Positions 34,950 through 44,301 of a stretch of DNA of 64,000 nucleotides are shown here, piece after piece. Positions within the stretch are counted from its first letter, which is position 1; each line of letters opens with the position of its first letter. The translations under genes were made by a program, and so were the position numbers. This DNA is from Streptomyces griseorubiginosus (lineage in GTDB: Bacteria; Actinomycetota; Actinomycetes; Streptomycetales; Streptomycetaceae): assembly GCF_001514195.1 (NCBI RefSeq), contig NZ_KQ948750.1, forward strand, positions 1 through 64,000, written 5' to 3'. The notes beneath the pieces are model-generated. The model was given only the letters and a program-made list of their open reading frames with translations, did no database searches and was not told the DNA's origin.

Positions 34950-35178
34950 AGCGTCGATCCCGTCCGCTGGGAGGAAGCCACCGACTCTTCGGGCCGTCGG
35001 GTCACCCTGGCCGTGCTCGTCCATGCCTTCCTCGCCGTCGACCGCGCCGACGAGCACGCCCGCCACATCCGGGGACGGGCTGATCCCGCTCTGCCCAGTG
35101 ACAGTTCACGACGCTCGTCGTCCCGCCGGTGCGCGAGGCGACGCACCGGCTTCGCTGGTCCGGCCGGCGACGCCGCTG
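34950..35178 (+). pseudogene. IS701-like transposase C-terminal remnant
   Basis: The plus strand reads VRWEEATDSSGRRVTLAVLV and HAFLAVDRADEHARH, then in another frame FTTLVVPPVREATHRLRWSG followed by RRRR and a stop. This matches the C-terminal end of IS701-like transposases, where a similar Leu-Arg-Trp-Ser segment precedes a basic tail. At least one frameshift is present and the N-terminus is missing. Confidence 0.55.
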
Positions 35179-35189
35179 AAGCCGTTCGT

Positions 35190-35440
35190 CGACGTCACGG
35201 TGGCGACTTTGGGTGCTTGCTCCGGGCGATCCGGAGCTGGGCATAGGCCGCGATCACGAGCCATCTCCACCGGTCGGCCGCCTCCGAGCTGCGGAGCCTG
35301 GGCCGGGTCCAACCGAGTGTCTGCTTGAACAAACGGAACGTGTGCTCGGGATCGAAGCGGCGCAGGAAGACCAACAGCGGTCCACGTCGTTCGCAGTGAC
35401 GGCGGGCCCGGCTACCACAGCAAGTTCGAGTCGCGTTCGA
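35190..35440 (-). pseudogene. NF041680/IS701-like transposase fragment
   Basis: Minus-strand reading gives VTANDVDRCW and, in another frame, FLRRFDPEHTFRLFKQTLGW, TRPRLRSSEAADRWRWLVIA and AYAQLRIAR. This is the same domain segment as the relic at 13799-14366 but a different copy with more damage. It is flanked on both sides by other relics. Confidence 0.75.
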
Positions 35441-35449
35441 CGCTGGATC

Positions 35450-35963
35450 TCAAAGCGCGTGGTGGTACCAGCGCCGGTGCACCACAGGTTCGACACACAG
35501 CACGGCGGCGCCTGCGATCGCGCCGACCAGCATGGCGGAACCACCGCCGCCGTTGATGACCGCGCCGAGGCATGCGGCGGCAACAGCGAGCGGACGCATC
35601 AGGGTCAGCGGGCCGAGGCCAATGACCATCGCGAGAGTGCTGGCACGAAATGGCAGGACGAAGTAAGCGGCGAGCGAGAGCAATACGGCTGTGGCGTAGA
35701 CGGTGAGAGGGAGCAGGTATCCGATGCCGCCATCCGTCAGGGTGTCGTATGTCCGGGCCCTAGCTGGTGCGGTCAGCAGCAGGAGGGCAGCGGTCAGCGC
35801 GGGCGCGAGCAGCAGGACGGCCCCGACCGTCAGCCCACGCAGGACGGCCCTGGTGACGGCCCGGTGTTTACGAATGCGGGCATCGCGGCCGGCATAGGCG
35901 CGGAAGCCGCTGAATGCCGCATCGACCCAGACCGAGCACTGCGAGGGGAACGGCGGGGGTCAT
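35450..35963 (-). pseudogene. Membrane protein gene with an early frameshift
   Basis: ATG 35963 overlaps the methyltransferase stop (ATGA) and gives MTPAVPLAVLG. The coherent frame then continues one register over as VDAAFSGFRAYAGRDARIRK and four hydrophobic segments: VGAVLLLAPALTAALLLLT, LLPLTVYATAVLLSLAAYFV, LAMVIGLGPLTLM and AMLVGAIAGAAVLCVEPVVH. A frameshift near 35925 separates the start from the body. The ancestral protein would be about 170 residues with four to five membrane helices. Coupling to the methyltransferase suggests a joint role; family unrecognised. Confidence 0.6.
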
Positions 35964-36895
35964 CGGGCGGCCTCGACGAGATACTCCGGGCCGACCAGTC
36001 GGCGTGCGGCCCGCCCCAAGGCCCGGCGAAGCGGCTCCTCCAGTGGCGGGCGCACTCCGATGACAGGGCGCAACGTGGTGCAGAACGGGTTCACCGTGCC
36101 GCGCGGCTCGTACAGCAGCGGCCGGATGCCGGGCACGTCGGCGGCCCGCAACAGCGTCTCGTCACTGTGCGCGCGCCGCGCGGAGACCACGCCGTCGTGA
36201 CGGCCGAGCGGGTGGCGCATCCGGGCGCGGTGGTAGATCCAGGCACCGATGGGTGCAAGGCGGGTTGCGGCGATGTCGAAGTGGCAGAACGCCTGCGCCG
36301 GTGAGGTGGCCTGGGCCTTGAAGAACTCGGTCAGGGCGGCACCACGGAAATGGTGCAGCACACCGGTGGAGACGTAGACGGTCGCCGCCTTCGGCATGTC
36401 GAAGGCATTGCCGTGGATGAAGCGGCAGTTGAGCCCTTCTGCGTGAGCAAGGCGTTCCGCTTCGCCGACCAGCGAGGCATCGAGGTCGACCCCGATCAGC
36501 TCCACGTCCGCGCCGAGGGCGTTGGTAGCCGCCAGCCAGCGCACCAGGCAGCCCAGGCCGCAACCGACGTCGACCAGGCAGTACGGCCCAGACTGCCGGG
36601 TAGTTGCGCGGACGGCGGCCAAGAGCGGGCCGAGCACATGGACCAGGCGTTCGCCGATCCGGAGTTCCTCGCTCAGGCGCTGGAGTTCGGTGTGCACGCT
36701 GATCAGCAGACGGTCCACGGCGTCTGGGTCGAGTACGCCGTCCTGATCAGCGGGCAACCCAGCGACGATCCCGGCCGCACGACCGTCACCGCTCGCCTGG
36801 AGCTGCTCGATCACCTCGGCGCGCCGGACCGGGAGCCGAAGGCCGCTACGGGGATCCACCGCCGTGATCAGGTCGGAAATCTCAAGCTGGTGCAC
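35960..36895 (-). CDS. Class I SAM-dependent methyltransferase
   Basis: About 311 residues. The Rossmann-fold SAM-binding motif I is CLVDVGCGLGCLVRWLAA, followed by VELIGVDLDASLVGEAERLA (motif II acid), FIHGNAFDMP and VSTGVLHHFRG. A C-terminal helical part follows. The start is uncertain: GTG 36895 gives a reasonable N-terminus; longer readings run into the adjacent transposase relic. The gene is coupled by ATGA to a membrane-protein gene. The substrate is unknown. Confidence 0.8.
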   Translation of the reverse strand: MHQLEISDLITAVDPRSGLRLPVRRAEVIEQLQASGDGRAAGIVAGLPADQDGVLDPDAVDRLLISVHTELQRLSEELRIGERLVHVLGPLLAAVRATTRQSGPYCLVDVGCGLGCLVRWLAATNALGADVELIGVDLDASLVGEAERLAHAEGLNCRFIHGNAFDMPKAATVYVSTGVLHHFRGAALTEFFKAQATSPAQAFCHFDIAATRLAPIGAWIYHRARMRHPLGRHDGVVSARRAHSDETLLRAADVPGIRPLLYEPRGTVNPFCTTLRPVIGVRPPLEEPLRRALGRAARRLVGPEYLVEAAR

Positions 36896-36944
36896 GAGGC
36901 AGAACCCTACGGTCTCCCCTTGCCAAGCACAGCATGCTGGGTGC

Positions 36945-37838
36945 CGCCATCGACACGCCTCGTGCCCTTGGAGTGGTAGTCGTATCTGCCGCCGGTGTGG
37001 ACCGACGAGCCCGACCGCTGCCGCAGGGCAGGCGTCCCTCAGGAGGTGGTGCACCGGAAGAACTGGCGTCTGGCGCTCGGCCTGCTGGACACACGCAACG
37101 GCCACTGGAGGCGCCGGTCGTGGTCGCCGACGCCGGCTACAGCGTCAGCACGCCGTCAGGCTCGGTCTCCAGGAGCGAGGGCGATGTCCTGGCCCTGCAA
37201 GGTAAGGAAGTCGCTCATCCGGAAGAAGCCGAGCCGCGCCAGCCCGCTTATGGCGGGCTCGGGCCGCCCGCTCTTCCCCGCTACCGCCTCCCGCCATGAG
37301 CCTTCTCCACCCTGGCCGCGGAAACCGGCGCGGAGCAATTCCCCGGAGTGACCTGGCGGCAGGGCAGCAAGGGCGCGATGACCTCATGGTTCGCGGTGCT
37401 GACGGTGCGGCCCGCGGGCAAACAGCCCCTGGCCGCCGCCCAGGAATCGGGCGGGGGCCGCAGACGGCGGGACGGCATCCTGCCCACCCGGGCCCTCCTG
37501 GTCGAATGGGCGCAAGGCAGGGACGCGCCGACGGACTACTGGATGTCGAACCTGCCCGCCACCACACCCGTCGCTGACCTGGTGGGGTGGGCGAAGATGC
37601 GCCGGCGGATCGAACATGACTACCGCGAGCTCAAACACGGCCTGGGACTCGACCACTTCGAAGGCCGCACCTGGCCCGACCGGCACCACCACGTCACCCT
37701 CGTCACCGCCGCCCAGGCATTCCTCACCCTCCGCAGGCTCGACCAAAAAGCCGAGGCACCGGCCCGAGCCTCTACCAGGCCCTCTCCCCCAAGACCTGCT
37801 GAGGTTCTGGAGGGGTCTCGGGCAGGACCAACTCGCTG
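36945..37838 (+). pseudogene. IS701-family transposase, several frameshifts
   Basis: The plus strand shows LVPLEW, stop, YLPPVWTDEPDRCRRAGVP and NWRLALGLLD in one frame, then VVVADAGYSVSTPSG and GKEVAHPEEAEPRQPAYGGL in a second. WRQGSKGAMTSWFAVLTVRP, DYWMSNLPATTPVADLVGWA and RRIEHDYRELKHGLGLDHFE continue in a third. The catalytic core order fits an IS701-type enzyme (VADAGY Asp, IEHDYRELK Glu region). It is near complete at its 3' half and lacks the N-terminal part. Confidence 0.85.
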
Positions 37839-37981
37839 ATCGTCACGTGGTGCGCAGGAAGCAAAGGGGTCCCGGGGGTGGTTCTGCGTCAGCGGTCCGG
37901 GCCGTATGGGGCGGCGGCGGTGCGAGAGGAGCGCACCGCCGCCGGTCGAGGGCAGGGCTGTCGCCCGACAGAGCCCGGTCC

Positions 37982-39445
37982 CTAGGACGGGGTGACTTCT
38001 TGCATCCTCCTTCGGGCCACCCGCTCGCGGACCAGCGCAAAGACGACCACCCCGAGCGCCACCAGGGTGGACAGGACAACCTGGTCGCGTCCGCCGCCGT
38101 CGGCCGTGTCGGTGAGCATGTAGCCCAGGACGAAGGTGATCAGGGCGATGGTGGCCCAGGTCAGGTAGGGGTAGAGCCACATCCGGACGACGAGCTTCTC
38201 CGGCGTCTCCCGTTCGATGATCCGCCGCATCCGCAGCTGGGAGAAGCAGATCACCAGCCATACGAACAGGGCGATCGCGCCGGAGGAGTTGAGCAGGAAC
38301 TGGAAGACCGTGTCCGGCCACAGGTAGTTGAAGGCGACCGCGACGAAGCCGAAGACCACCGAGGCCAGGATGGCCGCCTGTGGCACACCGCGCTGCGTGG
38401 TGCGGCCGAAGGAGGCGGGCGCGTCACTGCGCCTGGCCAGTGAGAACGCCATGCGCGAGGCCGTGTACAGGCCCGAGTTGAGACAGGACAGCACGGACGT
38501 CAGCACGATGGCGTTCATGATCTGCGAGGCGTGCGGGATGCCGATGGAGCTCAGCGCGGCCACGTAGGAGCCGTCCTTGAGGATGGCCGGGTCGTCCCAG
38601 CGCAGCAGAGAGACCACGATCAGGATCGAGCCCAGGTAGAACACCGCGATACGCCAGATCACGCTGTTGGTGGCCTTGGTGACGGCGCCCCGCGGGTCGG
38701 CGGTCTCGCCGGCGGCGAGCGTGACGATCTCGCTGCCCATGAAGGAGAAGACGACCATCAGCACGCCGGTGAGGATCGCTCCGGGCCCGTGTGGCAGGAA
38801 CCCGCCGTGTGCGGTCAGGTTGGAGAAGCCGGAGGCCGGGTGGTCGGAGCCGGGCAGCAGGCCGAAGATCGCGAGAGCGCCCACCACGATGAACGCGGCG
38901 ATGGCGACCACCTTGATGCCGGCGAACCAGAACTCGAACTCGCCGTAGGAGCTGACCGAGGCCAGGTTGGAGGCGGTCAGCACGACCATGACGATCAGCG
39001 CCCAGCCCCACTGCGGGACCGCAGGTATCCAGCCCGCCAGGATCTTCGCGCCGGCGGTCGCCTCAACCGCAAGCACTACGACCCAGAAGAACCAGTACAG
39101 CCAGCCGATGGTGAAGCCGGCCCAGCGGCCCAGCGCCCGGTCGGCGTAGGCGGAGAACGAACCCGAGGTGGGGTTGGCCGCGGCCATCTCGCCCAGCATC
39201 CGCATGACGAGGACGACGAGGATGCCCACGAGGGCGTACGAGACGAGGATGCCGGGGCCTGCGGCGGCGATGCCGGAGCCGGAGCCGACGAACAGGCCGG
39301 CGCCGATGACACCGCCGATGGCGATCATCGACAGATGGCGGTTCTTCAGGCCGGCCTGAAGGCCGGAGCCTGTGGAGGCGGCCCCGGTGGTGGTCACCGG
39401 GTCCGGAGCGGAAACAGGGGGACGTGTGGTCATCTCGACATCCAT
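37982..39445 (-). CDS. APC-family amino-acid permease (GABA permease-like)
   Basis: 487 residues with twelve predicted membrane helices. The N-terminal signature LKNRHLSMIAIGGVIGAGLF and GSGSGIAAAGPGILVSYALV belongs to the amino-acid transporter family; helix 3 has MRMLGEMAAANPTSGSFSAY, and IVTLAAGETADPRGAVTKA follows helix 6. GabP and the aromatic and proline permeases share these motifs, so the substrate cannot be read from sequence. The gene is divergent from a GntR-type regulator that could repress it; a perfect dyad lies between them. Confidence 0.9.
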   Translation of the reverse strand: MDVEMTTRPPVSAPDPVTTTGAASTGSGLQAGLKNRHLSMIAIGGVIGAGLFVGSGSGIAAAGPGILVSYALVGILVVLVMRMLGEMAAANPTSGSFSAYADRALGRWAGFTIGWLYWFFWVVVLAVEATAGAKILAGWIPAVPQWGWALIVMVVLTASNLASVSSYGEFEFWFAGIKVVAIAAFIVVGALAIFGLLPGSDHPASGFSNLTAHGGFLPHGPGAILTGVLMVVFSFMGSEIVTLAAGETADPRGAVTKATNSVIWRIAVFYLGSILIVVSLLRWDDPAILKDGSYVAALSSIGIPHASQIMNAIVLTSVLSCLNSGLYTASRMAFSLARRSDAPASFGRTTQRGVPQAAILASVVFGFVAVAFNYLWPDTVFQFLLNSSGAIALFVWLVICFSQLRMRRIIERETPEKLVVRMWLYPYLTWATIALITFVLGYMLTDTADGGGRDQVVLSTLVALGVVVFALVRERVARRRMQEVTPS

Positions 39446-39507
39446 TGGGGAGAGCGGACGAGGGCTGCAGGTGCCGAGACCGGAAATTAGTTCACTGCGA
39501 TCTAAAA

Positions 39508-39531
39508 AAACAAGGCATGGCCGCCTTGTTT
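39508..39531. promoter_or_regulatory. Perfect 9-bp dyad in the permease/GntR divergent region
   Basis: AAACAAGGC, six bases, GCCTTGTTT. It sits between the permease start (39445) and the GntR gene (39637), with a size and AT-rich flanks fitting an operator for the adjacent GntR-family regulator. A hairpin is the alternative, but no gene ends here. Confidence 0.6.
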
Positions 39532-39602
39532 AAGTGTTCAGCATGCTCTATTTTTTGGCGCATCGCGGAACCGGCCTCCTGGGAGCCCCTATGCGCAACA
39601 CC

Positions 39603-39637
39603 GTGACCCCGCTCAGCAGACCGTTACAGTGGCGCCG
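39603..39637 (+). promoter_or_regulatory. Candidate promoter, leaderless GntR-type gene
   Basis: A -35 like GTGACC (39603-39608), a 16-base spacer and a -10 like TACAGT (39625-39630) stand six bases before the GTG at 39637, so transcription would begin at or next to the start codon. No ribosome-binding site is visible, consistent with a leaderless message. Confidence 0.5.
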
Positions 39638-40347
39638 TGGTGAATGCAGCGGGCAAGTTCGGACCGTACGGCGGCGGGGACACACGTCTCCTGCCCGGCC
39701 GGGGTCCGACGGGTTCGGAACTCGTCCGATCGCGGATCGCCCTGCGGGTGCGCCTGGGGTCTGTCTCACCCCGGGACCGGCTTCCGGACGCCGGCGTCCT
39801 CGCCGAGGAGCTGGGGATCAGTGAGATCACCGTGCGCCGTGCGCTGGAGGGCATGTGCCAGGACGGCCTGCTCGATCGTCGGCGGGGCCGCGCCGGCGGG
39901 ACCTTCGTGGCGGAGGGGTGGGACGCCGTCGTAGCCCTGATGCACGACGCCGAGGAGTCGGCTTCCTTGGACGCCTTCCACCTGCTGCTCGAGTGCGGTC
40001 TCGTGGCGCACAGCGCCGGCGAGGTACCGGCCGGACCGCTTGAGGAACTACAGGCGCTGGTCGACGAGATGGACCTGACCGACGACCCGGCACGACTGCT
40101 CGAACTGGAGACGCTCTTCCACCTCGACCTCGCCGAGGCTCTCGGCGGTCCCGGGGTCCGTGAGTTCGCCGCAGACCTGCTGGGCCGGCTCAGCCTCCTG
40201 GCGCCCGCACCGACGCCCGAGGTGATACGGGCGCGAAACCGCTGCCACGCCGAACTGCTGGCAGAACTCGGCCGGGGAGCGATGGATCCGGCCGTGCAGG
40301 CGGTCAAGGCACACCAACAGAGCCACCAGGAGACCCACCCCCGCTGA
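39637..40347 (+). CDS. GntR-family (FadR-type) transcriptional regulator
   Basis: 236 residues. A winged helix at about residues 25-95 (GSVSPRDRLPDAGVLAEELG, ISEITVRRALEGMCQDGLLD, RRRGRAGGTF) is followed by an all-helical FCD-like effector domain (about 105-220; LLELETLFHLDLAEALGG). The GTG start has no ribosome site and appears leaderless. It is divergent from one amino-acid permease and 80 bases upstream of another, so it probably controls uptake of the same or related amino compounds. Confidence 0.85.
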   Translation: MVNAAGKFGPYGGGDTRLLPGRGPTGSELVRSRIALRVRLGSVSPRDRLPDAGVLAEELGISEITVRRALEGMCQDGLLDRRRGRAGGTFVAEGWDAVVALMHDAEESASLDAFHLLLECGLVAHSAGEVPAGPLEELQALVDEMDLTDDPARLLELETLFHLDLAEALGGPGVREFAADLLGRLSLLAPAPTPEVIRARNRCHAELLAELGRGAMDPAVQAVKAHQQSHQETHPR

Positions 40348-40426
40348 CAGCCCGTTGTCGCGACCCGACCGCAGACACCCCCGCGCCCCCACTGCGCACC
40401 GCCACACCGCACAAGGAGACGCCGCC

Positions 40427-41899
40427 ATGCCCAAGCCCCGAGCCGTCGGTCCGCCGCCGACGTCGGGACCCGCCTCTGGCGCACCCCAGCGCCTGCGGGG
40501 CGGAGTTCTCGGCATGGCGGACATCGCCGCCGCCACGATGGCCAACGTCGGCCCGGCCATGAGCTTCTTCTTCAGCTTCACCTTCCTGGCCACCACTGCG
40601 GGCGAGGGCTCTCCGCTGACCATCGTCGCCGCGGGCGTCGCGGTCGCGCTGCTCGGCAACACGCTCGCCGAGTTCTCCCGGGCACACCCCTCGGCGGGCA
40701 GCTTCATCACCTTCGTCGGCAAGACGTTCGGGCCGGTCAGCGCAGTGACCACGGCCCTGCTGGCGACACTGGGCTACATCGTCGCGATGGCCGGTGTCAT
40801 CTCCATCTCCGGCGGGTTCGTGCAGATCACCCTGCACCACTACACCGGGGTCGACCTCCCCTGGATCATCTGGACGCTGCTGCTCACCGGTCTGGCCGTG
40901 GTGCTGATGCTGCGCGGCGTCGTGGTCTCCACCAAGTGGGCCGGCTACTTCTTCGGCGTGGAGATGCTGATGCTGGTCGTCGTGTCGGTCGCGGCGATCG
41001 TCGAACACCGCGGCGATCTCTCGGCCGCCCCCTTCCTGCCCAGCCACATCAGCCACGGCTTCAAGGGCCTGGCAGCGGGCTTCCCCCTGGCGGTGTACAT
41101 GTTCATCGGCTGGGAGAACTCCGCGGCACTCGCCGAGGAAACGGAGAACCCCCGGCGCAACGTCGGCCGCGCCGTGTTCTCCTCCGTCGCCATCATGACC
41201 GTCAGCTACATCCTCTTCGCCTACTCCACCTTGACCGGCTTCGGCTACGACGTGGCCCGGCTCGGCGACTCCCCCACGCCCTTCATCGACGTCGCCCACC
41301 ACACCCTTGGCGCGCTGGCGTTCGTCGCCTACCTCGGAGGCCTGACCTCGACCCTCGGCGTTCTGGTCGCGGGCATCAACTCCCAGGCCCGCCTGGTCTT
41401 CAACGCCGGACGCGAAGGGCTGCTCCCGTCCTTCCTCGGCTACGTCCACCCCACTCGCCGCACACCGAACAAGGCGATCGTCACCTTCACCGCCACCTCG
41501 CTGCTGATCATCGGAGGCTGGGCCCTGGGCCACCTGCTCGGACCCGGCGGCAGCTCGATGAACCCGGTGGTCTTCTTCACCGAGTCCTCGACGCTGGGCG
41601 CCATCCTGATCCTGCTGGTCTACCTCGCGTCCAACATCGCCCTGCCGCTGTACTACCGCCGATACCGCCCCCAGGAGTTCCGCAAGGTACGGCATTTGAT
41701 ACTGCCCGCGCTCGGCACGGTGGCCATCCTGGTCCCGCTCTACTACCTCGCCAAGCCCGGCCAGCCCGCACCGTACAACTGGTTCCCCTACGCCGCCCTG
41801 GCCGCCCTCCTCGCCGCCGTCGGCTACGCAGCCCTCCTGGTCCGCCGCGACCCGAGCCTGGCGGAACGCGTCGGATCCATCGTCGCCGACGCCGACTGA
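40427..41899 (+). CDS. APC-superfamily amino-acid permease
   Basis: 490 residues, about twelve membrane helices. The N-terminus (LGMADIAAATMANVGPAMSF, ISISGGFVQITL) and the central FIGWENSAALAEETENPRRN with GINSQARLVFNAGREGLLPS place it in the APC superfamily, amino acid/polyamine branch. ATG 40427 has AAGGAGA seven bases upstream. It follows the GntR-family gene on the same strand and may be under its control. Substrate unknown. Confidence 0.88.
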   Translation: MPKPRAVGPPPTSGPASGAPQRLRGGVLGMADIAAATMANVGPAMSFFFSFTFLATTAGEGSPLTIVAAGVAVALLGNTLAEFSRAHPSAGSFITFVGKTFGPVSAVTTALLATLGYIVAMAGVISISGGFVQITLHHYTGVDLPWIIWTLLLTGLAVVLMLRGVVVSTKWAGYFFGVEMLMLVVVSVAAIVEHRGDLSAAPFLPSHISHGFKGLAAGFPLAVYMFIGWENSAALAEETENPRRNVGRAVFSSVAIMTVSYILFAYSTLTGFGYDVARLGDSPTPFIDVAHHTLGALAFVAYLGGLTSTLGVLVAGINSQARLVFNAGREGLLPSFLGYVHPTRRTPNKAIVTFTATSLLIIGGWALGHLLGPGGSSMNPVVFFTESSTLGAILILLVYLASNIALPLYYRRYRPQEFRKVRHLILPALGTVAILVPLYYLAKPGQPAPYNWFPYAALAALLAAVGYAALLVRRDPSLAERVGSIVADAD

Positions 41900-42161
41900 C
41901 TTGCGTGTCGGCGGATCCCCATTGTGGCTGCGAATCACCTGGTCAATGTGCCTGCGGGACGGCCTTTGACGAGAGTTCAACTGCGACTGGCTGAGCTGCA
42001 CAAATCCGAGGTGGGATAGGCACCGTGTCGTGCACTGAACCAAGCAGGGGCGCTCTCAAGCCGGACTACAAGGAGGACTCCACACGCGACAGCCCGCCCA
42101 TGCAGTAGTCGGTTTCACGACGAGAGGCGCCTGGTGTCGCACCGTGCGCCCGTCGTGGTGC

Positions 42162-43139
42162 TCAGGGGCGGGCGCCGGGCTTGTTGACGACACCCCAGGC
42201 CGCGCGGGCGCCGACCGACTCCCCGTCGTTACGGGTCTCCCCGAGGTAGGCGTAGCTCTCGGAATCGAAGAAGATCTCCTGTTTGCCCTGCCAGCCCGCG
42301 GCCGTCCTCTCGGCGTAGTTCACGCTCACGCCGATCGCCGGGCGGCCGAGCGGGTCCTTGACGCCGGTCGTCACCCGGGCGCCGGGGATCTTCGCCAGAG
42401 CCCGGAACAGGCCTGCCTGGACTTTCGGCGGGATCAGCACCGACCGGTACAGGACGTCGATCTCCCGCCAGTCGCGCTGTGCGGGCGTCTCCCCCTTGAT
42501 GGAGCCGATGGCGTGCTCTTCACGGATGCGTTTCATCATGCGGTCGGGGTCGCTCGGCAGGGTGGCGAGGAAGCGGTAGAACTGCCGCTGGGAGCGGTCG
42601 TCGTACCCCTGCTGCTTCCACTTCTCCTCCTGGTTGGGGCCGTACCAGACCTGGAGCTTGTCGGGGTCGAAGTCCGAGATGTCACCAGCCGGGGGGATGC
42701 CGGGCAGATTGGCCTGTCCAGTGCCGTCCCAGCGGGTCCACTCCTCACTGCTTTGCGGCTTGCCCTGGACGAAGACGGTGCTCTTCTCGTACACCCACTG
42801 CTTCGGACCGGGTTCGGTGCCGTTGTGCTTCTCGACGGTCGCGGCGGCCAGTTCGAGAGCGTCGGCGGAGGCGCCCGCCGACAGCACCTGGGGGTGCTTC
42901 CCGGCGGGGGCGCGGGGGCTGTCGGCGGGAAGCGTCGCGACGATCCCGGCGGTCACGGCAAGGGCGCCTGCGGTGGTGGCGCCGACCAGGATCATCCGGC
43001 GCCTGGGAAGGGCTGCCCGCCCGCGGTGGGTCTCCTGCCGGAGCGCCGCAGTGAGCCGGGCCCGCGGCGCGGCGAGCTGGTCGGCGTCGGGAAGGGGGGC
43101 ATCGGCGCGCAGGCTGCGGGTTTCGGAGAGCTCGTTCAT
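42162..43139 (-). CDS. CU044_5270-family membrane-anchored protein (sigma-factor partner)
   Basis: 325 residues. A cytoplasmic N-terminus of about 48 residues, one transmembrane helix (MILVGATTAGALAVTAGIVA) and an extracytoplasmic domain with WVYEKSTVFVQG, KWKQQGYDD, RMMKRIREEHA and GVSVNYAERTAAGWQGKQEI. The arrangement and the overlap with the ECF sigma gene (ATGA at 43136-43139) are those of the CU044_5270 proteins often encoded next to sigma factors and likely acting as regulators. Anti-sigma activity is not proven by motif. Confidence 0.85.
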   Translation of the reverse strand: MNELSETRSLRADAPLPDADQLAAPRARLTAALRQETHRGRAALPRRRMILVGATTAGALAVTAGIVATLPADSPRAPAGKHPQVLSAGASADALELAAATVEKHNGTEPGPKQWVYEKSTVFVQGKPQSSEEWTRWDGTGQANLPGIPPAGDISDFDPDKLQVWYGPNQEEKWKQQGYDDRSQRQFYRFLATLPSDPDRMMKRIREEHAIGSIKGETPAQRDWREIDVLYRSVLIPPKVQAGLFRALAKIPGARVTTGVKDPLGRPAIGVSVNYAERTAAGWQGKQEIFFDSESYAYLGETRNDGESVGARAAWGVVNKPGARP

Positions 43140-43732
43140 GCGGGGTCACCTTCGTGTATGCGAGCTTCGGTGAGGGGGCCACCGGCCGCGCCGGTTGCGG
43201 TGCGCAGCTTGCGGCGGGCGCGGTTGAGGCGGGAGCGGACGGTGCCGACAGGTATGCCGAGGGCTTCGGCGATCTCCTGGTAGCTGAAGTCGGCCCAGGC
43301 GAAGAGCAGCAGGACGTGTCGGTCTCCCGCGGAGAGATGTGCCAGCGCCCCGGCCAGGGGGCGGGCGGCGGCCTCGGCAGCCAGGCGGTCGTCGGCGGAG
43401 TCGGTCCAGCTGTCGGCGACCGGGTCGTGGCCGGTGCGGGCGAGCAGCTTCAGCGCCCTGACCTCCTCCCGGCGCTGCCGGCCGATCTGTTTGGCGGCGA
43501 TGCCGAACAGCCAGGGCCGCACGCCGGCGCGGGCAGGGTCGAACCGGGCCCGTATCCGAAAGGCCGTCAAAAACGTTTCGGCGGTGACGTCGTCGGCTGC
43601 GTCCCGCCCCAGCCGTCGGGCGACGTACTGGTGGATCGCCGGGGCGTGACGCTCGAAGAGCGCCGCGAAACGATCGGGTTCGTCGAGTGAGGCCGCGATG
43701 AGCTCGGCGTCGCCGCCGGCCGAGTCGGTCAT
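43136..43732 (-). CDS. ECF-type RNA polymerase sigma factor
   Basis: 198 residues. Region 2 (FAALFERHAPAIHQYVARRL, DDVTAETFLTAFRIRARFDP, RPWLFGIAAKQIGRQRREE) and region 4 (LSAGDRHVLLLFAWADFSYQ, EIAEALGIPVGTVRSRLNRA) are typical of ECF sigma factors. The stop overlaps the following CU044_5270-type gene. A dyad 44 bases before the start may belong to its control region. Confidence 0.93.
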   Translation of the reverse strand: MTDSAGGDAELIAASLDEPDRFAALFERHAPAIHQYVARRLGRDAADDVTAETFLTAFRIRARFDPARAGVRPWLFGIAAKQIGRQRREEVRALKLLARTGHDPVADSWTDSADDRLAAEAAARPLAGALAHLSAGDRHVLLLFAWADFSYQEIAEALGIPVGTVRSRLNRARRKLRTATGAAGGPLTEARIHEGDPA

Positions 43733-44301
43733 GGACTGTCCGTCCGTTGGTGGGATCGGTGGGTGTCAGGATGGCGGGTGTTCACACCCTGTACTTGCCG
43801 ATCCGCGGCGAACAGGTTCACGCCTCTCCGAAGCATCGCGCCCCGGGTCCTCCGGTATCACCGATTCGGTTTCGGAGGGCGGTAGCCAGAGGCGGTGGAC
43901 GTGCAGGTCAGCATCGGGCCCAGCGGCAAGAGGGTGTCCGCGGTCATGCCCTTGCCGTAGTGACCAACAGGAAAGCGGCCCGCCACTGCGAGGGATGACG
44001 GGCGTGACGGTTGCGAGACAGATCTTGGCCGTCAGGCGGCGGCCGGCAGCGTTCGTGGAGGGCTTGGAGCTCCGCCTCGATGGCGCGGTGTGAGTCTGTT
44101 CCCCATTCTCCGCCGCGCCGACTTGTGCGGGCGCTCAAGCGCGGAGGCCCCCGCCGACGCGCACAAGCGGAGAGGCTGGCACCCTGTCCTCCGAGGCGCA
44201 CCTACCCGTCCCGGCTTTTCGGCCGCCCAAGCGGAGCCGACCTCCCCTCTTCGCGCGGGCCCGTGTCGGGCGTGGGGAACCCTGTGCCAAGATCCGCTGG
44301 C
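43733..44301. other. Divergent intergenic region
   Basis: 569 bases between the ECF sigma gene and the metallopeptidase gene. It contains a dyad GGGTGT-TC-ACACCC at 43776-43789. No intact gene is recognised; the minus-strand frame ending at 43944 has a basic composition (SRNRHARHPSQWRAAF) that could be transposase-derived, but it is not assignable. Confidence 0.45.
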
